DNA from: Trebouxia sp. TZW2008
Taxonomy: Eukaryota > Chlorophyta > Trebouxiophyceae > Trebouxiales > Trebouxiaceae
Direction of reading: 5' to 3'
DNA: 64,000 nt
Assembly (NCBI GenBank): GCA_002118135.1
Contig: BDIU01000283.1
Span: 124,001 to 188,000 of the forward strand
Below, piece after piece: positions 1-10,900 of the stretch (positions are counted from its first letter, which is position 1; each line of letters starts with the position of its first letter). The notes under the pieces are model-generated. The model did not search any database and was not told the DNA's origin. It saw nothing but the letters and a program-made list of their open reading frames with translations. A program made the translations under genes and the position numbers.

Positions 1-3000
1 TTTGCGTCTAGCTTGCTTTCGTAGACAATGGCATGCAAGCTTCAACTCGCAGGCGCCTCTATGTTCAACTTGCTTCTCTAGACTATAGCATGCAAGCTCT
101 TCTTCACAAGCACTTCTATGTTCAGTGTGCTTCTTCACACAATCGTATGTGAGCATTGTTTCAGAGGCAGCGCTGTGCCCAGTTTGCTTTTCAACACAAC
201 AGCATGCGAAGGACTGCAGAGATTATGCTGGCTCAGCTATAGGGCAGGACTCCACCACAGTTGAGCCTGCAAACGCCCTGCAGCTCATGACTGCAGCCTT
301 GAAAAGCAGTCCAGCATAACAGCTGCTGCTCATGATACATATGTTCCATGTACAGCACTTTTGACAAATTGCTTGCACTCACAATAATAGACTTGACAAC
401 ACTCACACTTGTGCTGGTTAGGTGCTGGCGACACAAGTCCAATCTCCCCAGATTGGCTTGTTTTGAGCATCATGTCGAAAATCAGTCAAGACAATGTCAT
501 TGCAGATCTTTCGAAGGCGACATTACGGCGCCCTGCTGTTGTGTGAAAGAAACAACAGCCGGAGCGCTGCCACAGAGAAGGTCGAGACCAAAAGAGCTTG
601 TTTGCGGCAAACAGCTTGAGTGCCCCTGCTTTGAACAAGCTGCAAAGAGCAAAGCACATGTGCTCATGCCGCTGCACTTGGTTCTACCTGCCGGAGCGGG
701 AACTAATGCAAGAGAATTGAGCACTGGAACTTTGCTGAGCAACCAATGCAGCATGTCGCACGAGCTGCAAGCTACACAACAACTGCAGCAAATGCACACT
801 GCTCTCAAGCGAAAGAGCTGGCCCTTCCGTGAGGGGCAAAGCTGCAGAAACATCTTGAAGAGCCAAAATTGCTGTTGCAAAGCGATGCCACAGCAAAAAA
901 TTTTGTATGCAGCTGAAAACCCAACCCTGCTGTGCATGGAGCTATAGAACTTGAACACAAATCCACCTGCCACTGATCTTGTTTTTGCTCAGGCCAAAAA
1001 GAGCACAGGAAGAGGAGGATTGATGCTCAAGCAAGCTACCAGTGCAGCATGTCATTTGAGCTGCAAGCCACACACAGACTGCAGCAACTGTACACTTCTC
1101 TCAAGTGTACATCTTGCCTGTTTGTGTTGCAACAAAGCTAGCAAGACGCTAAGAGTCAGATATGCTGCTGCAAAGGCATGCAACAGCAGTCTGTGTTGGA
1201 TGCAGCTAGACACCTGAGCATTAATGCTTTGCATCGAGCTGCAATCAGCAGAATACTTGTGCTCATGCCATCACGGCTTTTCCTTCTTCATGAAGCAAAC
1301 ATCCTGTGATGGCAATGGACACTGGTACACTGCTCAGCAATCAGTGCAGCATGTCATTCAGGCAACCTGGCTACACACGGACTGCAGGAACTGCAGACTG
1401 CACTCAAATGGCTGGCCTGCTCGTGATGCAACAGAGTTGCAGCCAGAAATTACAATTGCTGTTGCAAAGGGATGCAACAGCTGTCTGTTTCAGATGCAGC
1501 TGGAGACCTGAGCACTGATGCTTTGCATGGAGCTGCAATCAGCAGAATACTTGTGCTCATGCCATCATGGCTTCTCCATCTTCCTTCTTCATGAAGCGGA
1601 AAATCCTGTGATGGCAATGGACACTGGTACTCTGCTAAGCGACCAATGCAGCATGTCATTTGAGCAGCCTGGCTACGGACTGCAGAAACTGCAGACTGCA
1701 CTCAAGTGAACAGCTTAGTAACAGTACAGTAACAGTACTGTTACTAACAGAGCTGCAGCCAGAAATTACAACTGCTGCTGCAAAAGGGTGCAACAGCAGT
1801 CTGTCTAAGATGCAGCTGGACACCCGAGCGCTGATTGTTTGCATGGAGATGCTATCAGCAAAACAGCAGTGGCCCTGTGACTAAACCTTATGTCGCTGGA
1901 GCAGAAAAAGGGATCAGCGACAAGGGGGACTGGTGCTCTGTGGAGCAACCCGACTGCATACTGCACTCAATTCAAAGCTAGCTTACTTATGATGCAATTA
2001 AGCTGCAGCTAAGAATTGGTGCTGCAGCAGAGAGATCTAGATGTAACAGGAATCTGTCTAATGTCTAGCTGAAGTCAATGCTGTTGCTTTGCCTGGAGCT
2101 GCAAGACCAGAACACAAGCAGCTCCACGACTGAAACAATTTTTGCTAGAGCAGAAAACATTCAGCCACAAGCGGTACTGGTGCTCTTTTGAGCAGCGCGC
2201 ACAACATGTCGTGTGAGCTGCAAGCTACACAACAACTGCAGCAACTGCTGCAACGGATGCAACAGCAGTCTGTTTAAGATGCAGCTGGAGACCCGAGCGC
2301 TGATGCTTTGCATGGAGCTGCTATCAGCAGAACAGCAGTGCCGCTGTGACTGAACCTTGTTTTGCTGGAGCAAAACAGGGATCAGTGACAAGGCGCACTG
2401 GCGCTGTGTAGAGCAACTCAATTGCATACTGCACTCAAGTGAAAAGCTAGCTAAATTGAAGGTGCTGCTGCAGAGAGATCTAGATATAACAGGAATCTGT
2501 CTTGTGTCTAGCTGAAGTCAACGCTGTTGCTTTGCATGGAGCTGCAAGACCAGAACACAAATAGCACCATCACTGAAACAGGTTTTGCTGAAAGCAGAAG
2601 TTCGCACAGTAACATGAAGTACCAGTGCCCTTATGAGCGACCAATGCAGCACATCATGTGAGCAGCAAGCTGCACACAAAGCGCAGCAACCCCAAATTGC
2701 ACTCAAGTGAACAGCTAGCCGTTGTGAGCTAACAAGGCTGCAGGAAGGTTGAAAAACTGAACGTGGTGCTGCAGAGATATACAACAGGGAACCGTGTTTT
2801 GTGTGCCTGAAGTCAATACTGTTGCTTTGCATGTAAAGGCAACATTTGAAGAACAGCCTCCCTTCCACTATACTTGACTTTGCTTGTGCAGCAACAGGCG
2901 GACCGATCCTCAAGCAAGCTACCAATGTAGCATGTCATATGAGCTGCAAGCCACATACAGACTGCAGCAACTGCAAACTGTGATCAAGCAGTCAGCGTGC

Positions 3001-4100
3001 CTGTTTGAGATGCCATCAAGCAGCCAAGGACTAAAAAGTGCTACTGCAGAGAGATGCAACAGGAAGCTGTCCTACATGCAGGGCGAAAAGTCAAAGCTGT
3101 TGCTTTGCATGGAGCTGCAGGACCAGAACACAAGCAGCCCTGCCTCTAAAACACTTTTTGCTTGACAAGAAGAGTTTTCAGTGACAAGGGGCTCTGGTAC
3201 TTTGTTGAACAACCAATGCAGCATGTCATTTGAGCTGCAAGACACACACGGACTGCAGCAACTGCATACTGCACTCAACTAAACAGCTAGCTCTGTTGTG
3301 ATGTAACAAACCTGCAGCAAGACATTGCAACTACCGCTGCAAAGGGATACGACAGCTTAGATGCAGCTGGAGACCTGAGCACTGATGCTTTGCATGGAGC
3401 TGCTATCAGCAGAATACATGTGCTCATGCCACTGCGCTTTTACTGCTTGCTGAAGCCAGGAAAAGACACAAGGGACATGAGCACTGGTACTTTGCCGAGC
3501 AACTCATGCAGTACGTCATTTGAGCTGCAAGCCACATACGGACTGCATCAACAGCACACTGCAGTCAGGTGAACAGCTTGCCTCTTTGTGATGCGACTAA
3601 GCTGCAGCTGGTTTTGAAGAACTACAAGTGCTGCTGCAGAGAGACACGACAGGAACCTGTCTTACGTGAAGCTGAAGTCCCCGCTTTTGCATGAAAAGCA
3701 AATTTTGAAGAAAAGGGTGTTCAGATGAAGAGTGGCTGAAGTTAACTCTGCTTGCGCAGGAAAGAGTTCAGCAACAGGAGGACTGATCAACAGCTAGCCC
3801 ATTTGCGAGATAACAAAGCTTCAGAAAATTGACAACAGCCACAGATGCTGCTGCGAAAGAATGCAACAAGAATCTGCCTGATATGCAGCTGAAGTGAAAG
3901 CTGTTGCCGTGCATGGAGCTGCAACCAGCAGAATACTTGTGCTCATGCCATCACAGCTTTTCCTGCTTCATAAAGCGGAAAGGCCTGTAGGGCAATGAGC
4001 ACTGGTGGTCTGCTGAACAACCAATGCAGCATATCATTTCAGCTCACAACCCCACAAAGATTGCAACAACAATAGCAGCTAGCTTCTGAACTGGCAACTC
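1..4100. repeat. Degenerate tandem array, period about 300 bp
   Basis: A block beginning with a variant of CAATGCAGCATGTCATTTGAG recurs near 747, 1047, 1347, 1647, 2200, 2646, 2925, 3217, 3507 and 4024. Most spacings are close to 280-302 bp, and the longer gaps fit one and a half to two units. Each unit also carries a CTGCAAGCCACACACGGACT-like block, a GCTGCTGCAAAGGGATGCAA-like block and a TTTGCATGGAGCTGC block. Several units stay open on the plus strand with a short ELQAT..LQQL.TAL pattern, but no long frame or conserved family is visible. The array lies on the 3' side of the Dicer-like gene and could be intron or intergenic satellite. I see no recognisable Dicer exon in it. Confidence 0.75.
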
Positions 4101-4199
4101 AACATCAGAAATGTGGCACCGTGCACTCATTTGAAAACAGCTTGTTACCTGCTATGCAGCACAAAACTTGTGAAGTCTGAATACGTCAGGGTACTGCAG

Positions 4200-4965
4200 T
4201 TCAGGGATTTAGCGCCGGACGTGCACCCATGTTTCCAAGCTCACCTTGCTACTGCTGAGGCAAGGGGAAGCCACGCTGCCGCCATGCCCTACTAGGGTAG
4301 TAGCCTTGATGCTAGCTGTGCAAATAAGCAGAATGTGGTCTACACTACATGCTGTCTAGGGTTGGAGGGGTTGACATTCCACCCATAGCTCACCTTGCAG
4401 CTGAGGCAGCTGGATGCCATGCTGCCTCCATACCCTACAAGGGTAGCCGCGCTCCAGGCTTTCAGGCAGACAGCGCAAGCAAAATATGGTCTTCACACAT
4501 GAGGAATTGAACAGGTGGTGGGTAGGGTTTTGCGAATTGAGGCTCCACGTATAGCTCACCTTGCGGCTGAAGCAAATGGATGTGATGTAATGATCATACT
4601 CTACGCAAGCAGCCATCCAGGCCTTCAGGCAGACAGCGCAAGCAAACTATTGTTTATAACTGTCAGTTTTTTTAAGTCTAGGGCTTTAAGAGAATCTCTA
4701 CCCATGTTTCTGAAGCTCACATGGCGTACAGAGGCAACTGTACGCCATGCTGCCGCCATACCCTGCTAGGGTAGCGGCCCTGCGGGCTTCAAGGCAGGCA
4801 GCACAAGTAAGAAATGATGTCAGGGTTTGAAGAGTAAATGTAGGGTTTGGAGGTGTGAAAGTCGACCCAAGGTTCACCTTGCTGCTGAGGCAACTTGATG
4901 CCATGCTGCCTCCATACCCTACTAGGGTAGCAGCCCTCCAGGCTTTCAGGCAGGCAGCCTGTTTG
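4200..4965 (-). repeat. Five tandem copies of the 3' edge of Dicer-like exon 10
   Basis: A unit of about 160 bp recurs starting near 4241, 4389, 4553, 4714 and 4873. On the minus strand each unit contains the last part of Dicer-like exon 10 (the frame reads CLKAWRAATLVGYGGSMA in the best copies) and then a splice-donor-like GTGAGC or GTGAAC. The copy at 4873 is continuous with the rest of the exon. The other four lie downstream in transcription order, in what should be the following intron. Shared blocks include CCATACCCTACTAGGGTAGC and TTTCAGGCAGGCAGC (plus strand). The copies differ by substitutions and short indels; the one near 4553 is the most diverged in its middle part. Confidence 0.85.
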
Positions 4966-7900
4966 AACAGGGCGTCTAAACCCACAGCTGTCATCTTTCT
5001 GGTGACGAAGAGTATTGCCGACCAGTGGCTCTTGGCAGCTTCCTCTTCAGAGCTACTGTAGGCGGCAGCCTTCTTTGAGGCAGCCACATCATCCTGCAAA
5101 CACAAAGTATGATTTGTTTCAGGGTTGCAACTCTCAGCCTGCTTAATATTTGTTTTGGACAGTGCTTCAGGCTTGCATGTCTGGGTCTTGTTCGTGCTTT
5201 CTTTGAGCAGTGGGTTGGAGCCATATTCCTATGCTGTAGGAGGCCGCCCTTTTGAAGGCAGTCGCATCATCCTGCCACTAACATGAAGAGAACTGCATTA
5301 GACCTTGAAGGTCTCGTTCACAATGGCATGTCTGAGAGGAGTATGAGTGCAAGGATGTCATGAAAAGAGTTCTTGTAGCTACTGTAGTCAGTCGCCTTCT
5401 TGAGGGGCAGTTACATCAATCTGCCAACACACAGAACGCTTGAGGTCTGATTTGCAGTTGGCTCTGCTTGCGCAATATGCTTGAATCATGGCCAGAACTT
5501 TGGTTCTGAAGCTGCATTGAACAAATGTTAGAGGGCTTGTGTTCTGTCATCTGACACACAGTCTAGAATGCTTTGCAACTTGTATGGAGGTTGCTGTGTG
5601 ACGTTGTCCTGCCAGCGCAGGGTACAAAAGCTTCATGTCTTTGTGGCAAATTTTGCCACCACGCAGCGCATGACTGCCTCACAAAGCAAGACGCCTCAGG
5701 CCTGCTTGTATGTTGGCTGACTTTTGAGAGGACACTGCAACTGGATACTTCTCATGACAAACACCATTACACCATCTGATTTACACTTGGTTTCTGATGG
5801 TGCACTGAGATTTTTTTTTTGGAATCATTTCTGGATTTTTTGCGCAGAGAGGACACTGAGAAAATGACCATATGCAAGAGTGTCATGTGCACAGTCATCT
5901 GACATAAGAAGAAGACCTGAGGCAACTTATGTGACATACAAAGTCAGGTCATGCGTTGCCACATGTTCCATGTTGATGCTTGCTGTTTTTGATCCCTTGA
6001 AGTGCACCTCGATGTCAACTTCAGGTTGGCCCAGCAGTTGTCCTAAATGCCACTCTCTGACCAGAAAATGTCATTTTGAATCACCGCGGTCAACAGCATC
6101 AGTGCAGTCTTATTGCAGGCATCAAGACAACGTCTGAATAATTGCTTGTGATGCTAGCAGTCTGGCAATACAGCTTGCAAAGCAACAGCAATTTTGTGCA
6201 AGGGAGAAGGAGCGCATCACAGCCAGCGAGGCGTGATGCGTCACCCTGTCTGCACCAAGCTGCTTTTGCAATGCAGGTTTTGTTGTCAGGAGCAGCTGCA
6301 TCACAAAGCTGATACGCTGCAAAGTGTTGGAAAGCTGAGATGACGCATGTGGTACACATTGTGCATGCTGGAAATCTTTCATCTTAGCTGCAGCAGCTGC
6401 ATGGTCACTGAAAGCTGCATCACAAAGCTGATAATGCTGCACGCTGCTGAGAAACGCATGATGTTCACAGTTGTCATGCTGGAAACTTAGCCTTAGCAGC
6501 TGTGTCATGGTCACTGACAACTGCATCACAACACTCACACACTGCAAAGTGTCGATGAGCACAGATGACGCATGCTGTCAACATTGCACAGGCCATCAAG
6601 GGAAGCCATACTGGCTTTGATGTGAATTCAAGTCTGCATCACAAAGCTGACATGCTGTCAAGGCCTTCTGGACGGTACAGATGCTGCATGACTTCAGGAG
6701 TTTGGACGTGATCACAGTACCAGTGATGTGCAAGAGTCACCTTATACTGGAGCAGGTCTTGCACCATCACCATGACCTTGTGGGTGAACAGTGGCAGCCA
6801 AAGCCTTCCCTCCTCTTCTGCCTCATCGTCCCCATCAAGTCCTGCCTGCTTTGCATGCTGTGCCTGCTTTGCTTCTTTGTCAGAGCCAGTCTTCTCTGCC
6901 TCCTGATCAGTTTCAATTGGCTGTGCGCTGGGCTCAATTGAGTTGGCTCCATTGGCCTGCTGTGCGTGTTGTCCCTCCTGATCAGTCTGAATTGGCTTGG
7001 CGCTGGGCTCAGCTGGGTCACTCTCAACAGCCTGCTGTGCGTGCTGTGCCTCCTGATCAATTTGAATTGGTTCTGCGCTGGGCTCAGCTGAGTCAGTCTC
7101 ACCAGAATGCTGTGCATGCTGTGCCTTGTCAGGGTCCTGAGCTGCAGCTGGCTGATCCTTCAGCTTTGAACTTGAGCCAGTTGCAATGCCAAGCTCTCTG
7201 TCCATCAGGGATCTTGGGATGGAGTCCATGACTCTGCCAATGCAGTGGCGGACTAACACCTTGAAGTTGTGTGCCTTCGGGTCAATGGCACTGATAGCTG
7301 CAAAACAGCAGAAACAGCAACTTTCTATGGGAAACTTTTCATATTACCGGACAAAACATGCTCCTGGGTCTGTTTGAATCATGCAAGAAGTCAAGAGCTA
7401 GGGGCATTCTGAAGCTGTAGCACACACTAGCCACAAGCAGCATGCATACGGCAAAAGCATGACAAGCCTCAACGAAGAAGATTATGAAAGGCGAGACCAG
7501 CATCTATGCATCAAGAGACAGCATGATGGGTGCAGTAACTTCTCTTTGTAAGGACACTCAATGTAAGAATATATTCAATATAAGAACAATGCAATTGGGC
7601 ACCAGTGTCTGCATGCTAACTGCAGAGGTCCCTCTGCGTAAGGACAGTGTCATGTGTGACCAGATTTCCTGGTACCTTTGGTTGGTACAAAGAGAAATTA
7701 CAGTATCAATACTAAAGAGGCCTTTTGCTGATGCTCTGGGCCAAGCAATGGTCATGCCTGAAAACAGAACTAGCAAAACTCCTCGGACGCAACGACTATT
7801 GTGCCCAGATCAGGCCAGCCCAGCAAGATGACACTCGCTCCATGCGCATACGCACACATACACACTCTTAACTCTGTGTTGGACACTACAACTATCACAA

Positions 7901-10900
7901 GCGCAATGTTGCAGAGATCTAAGATGCATGGGCACATTGTGAGCAGTTGTCAGGCACAGCTTTGTGCTGACATTCTGTCACTGATGCTCAAGGAAATGCA
8001 AGGTCACTTAGGCATATACATCAAGGGTCTGAGATATGTGACGCATGATGAGCGGATGCCAAGCACATCCTCTTGCTGAGGCTCTGGCACTGGTGCTCAA
8101 GAACAACCAGAATTACATAGGTACACACATGAGATGAGCTGGAGATCTTGGCTCTACCGCTTCACCGTGTGTCAATTTGCGTCTGGAATTGATTTTGACA
8201 AGGTTCAGATTGATAAGCAAACAATGAGTCTGAGACTAAGAGACATACCATGAGCAGATGCCAGACGCATTCTCCTGCTGATAGGCAGAGCTCCAGTCAG
8301 CAGCTTAGCCAATTCCTTCAGGGCAGCATTCAACACCTGCTGCTCTGGTGTAACAGGCGCCGGTTTCTTCACAGGCACCACACCCCTCATCTCCATGTCC
8401 TGCTGCCCATTGACGGCATTCTGACTGGCAGCACTTTGCCCGCTGACTGCAGCTTGACTGGTAGCAGCCTGCCCATCTGCTGAGGCTTGACTGTCAGCAG
8501 CCTGCCCATTGGGCTGACCCTCTAGGGGGTTTGGGGTTGGTACAGGAGGGGTGTAGGCTCCTGGGGTCTTTCTGATGGCGTCTGCGTCAGGACCGCTGGA
8601 TGTGTACTTGTTGTCTGGCATGAGATCTTCATCAAAGCGGTCTAGCAGTTTATTGGCTTGCTTTGACCTGAGGACCTCCATCAGCACTGCTGCTGCGCAC
8701 CAAGGTCCCAGCTCCTGCATAGTAATATGCAACAAGAGCTCAGAATGGGCACAAATGAGACTTGACACACGTAGTGCTTGCCTGTGTTGTGCCGTGAGAC
8801 CATGTGAGCACAATCCTGCTCATTGCTGCCAAAAGGTTTCATGTGATGCATGGAACTGATTTGCATAACCAGCTTTAGACCTGGCAGCTGTTGCTCAAAT
8901 CAGGGAGCAGGTACATGTCCCTGCAGCTGGCATCTACTACAAGCTTGCAGGCTGGTGATCAGCTCCTCACCAAGGGTGAGGCCAACGCATGTAAAAGTGC
9001 GATGGGGAACTGAGGCAGGCACATAGCGAATGCTCTGATCTGTACAGGTAGAGCCCAAAGCAGGACATTGTAGTATTTGCAGCTCTTGATGCTTACTTGC
9101 ACGACAAGTCCTAGGCCCTGCAGCTGACGTCGGTAGATGCGCTAAGGCTGGTGACCTTCTCCTCATCAAGGGCAACACCAACGCATGCAACAATATAATG
9201 GGGCAGCTGACGCAGACACATAAATCTCCTGTGAGTTCTGCTTGCCAACTGATTTCTGATGCAAACATGCAAGTGTATGAACTCACGGCTTACCTGAACA
9301 ACAAGTGCCAAGCCCTGCAGCTGGCGTCTGGTGGAAGCACTCAGGCTGGTGATCTTCTCCTCATCAAGAGTGAGTCCAATGCAGGCTGCCTCTGCTGCTT
9401 GCTGTGCTCTAGCTGCCTCCAATTGGGCCATGACAGTCTCCCCTCTATGCAAAGTCCAGATTGCTGATGCCAGTCCAGCTGCAACCACAAAGGAAAGACA
9501 AGTCGGCTTTGTCACTGTGACAAAACCTATGCTTAGGCACTGAAGGTCAGGCCAATGCAGGCCCGTGATGCCTGTTGAGCTCTGGCTGGCTCTAGCTGAG
9601 CCACGACTGTATCCCCTCTGTGCAAGCTCCAGTTCGCTGATGCCAATCCAGCTGAAACAACATGTCTGGACGTCAGACTTTTTCAACACAAATGGGCACG
9701 CAAGATGAGACAAGGGTCATGCCAACGCAGGCTGCCTCTGCTGCTGCTGGCCCCAGCCGCCTCTAGCTGAGCCATGACAGTCTCCCCTGTGTGCAATGTC
9801 CAGATGTCTGATGCTAGTCCAGCTGCAACAGAACAAGGTGTCAATGACAGCCGGTCAAACATGGGTCAGCAGAGTTTTGTCTTTGGTATGCAAGCCATAG
9901 CTGACAGCCACAAGCATGTTGCAAAGCAAGGCTCCACACATACGCCAATGCTGGTTTGAACGGCAACTTCAAAGCAACACTCATAGCCTGTATGAGTGCA
10001 CATGGACTTGGAGGCTCAGACCATCATTAGCTGTTAGAGAGCGCCAGCAGGGGTCCGCCTTTTGCATGTGAGCTAAAGGTGACAGCCGCACGTAAGTTCA
10101 AAGCAAGCCTCAACTCATGTTGATCTGATCAACACAGGCAGGCCAGCCATCACAGCGTGTACGACTGCCGGTTGACAGTGACGAACACACCATCAATAGC
10201 TGTTGGGGGGAGTGCCAGAAGAAGCCTGCCTGCTCTATGTTAGCAGCGCCAGAGAAAGTCTGCCAGCAGTGTTGCAGGCCCAAAGCATGCTTCATGGCAA
10301 GCCTCGACGCAAAACCTTGTGACAGTTTGGCCCATCTGAAGTCTGCTGGCACACATAAAACACCAGCTTCAGCTTGTCGCAACGCAAGCATCAAAGCGAA
10401 ACATGTGACAGTGCACTCAGTCGAGCTTTCCTGCTTTTGGCATGTTTGAGGGCATTTCAAGTGGGTTTTGACGGCTCAAAACATGTTGTGAAGAGATGAT
10501 CAAAGGACAATATGTGACATCTCACCTTTGACATCTTTGAGGGCGTCTGAGGTTGGCTGGCACACATAGTACACCAGTTTGAGCTGTGCAAGCGGCGCAG
10601 CAGCAATTGCATGATTCTCAAGGATGACAGTGAAGGTACAGGGTTGTTGCAACTCACCTTCAACATCTTTGAGGGCATCTGAAGTCTGCTGGCGCACATA
10701 GTACACCAGCTTGAGCTCTGGAAGCGGCGCAGCAGCTATGACAGGGTCTCTGTTAATGACAGTGATGACTTGAGAGTCCATGTTACGCTCCAGCTGCCAC
10801 ACAGCTTCCGCCACTTTCATCTGGGTCTGCTTGGTGCTGGTGTTGACGGGTGATGCTGTCATGCCAAAGATGTGAGGCCGCACACCCTGCAAGGTCAAAC

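Noticed and set aside
1..4100. CRISPR-like array
   Set aside because: The units are long, degenerate and without constant short repeats or unique spacers, in a eukaryotic intron-rich context.
4355..4860. TAGGGTT-like words resembling algal telomere repeats
   Set aside because: They occur once per 160-bp Dicer exon-edge unit as part of diverged intron sequence and never form a run.
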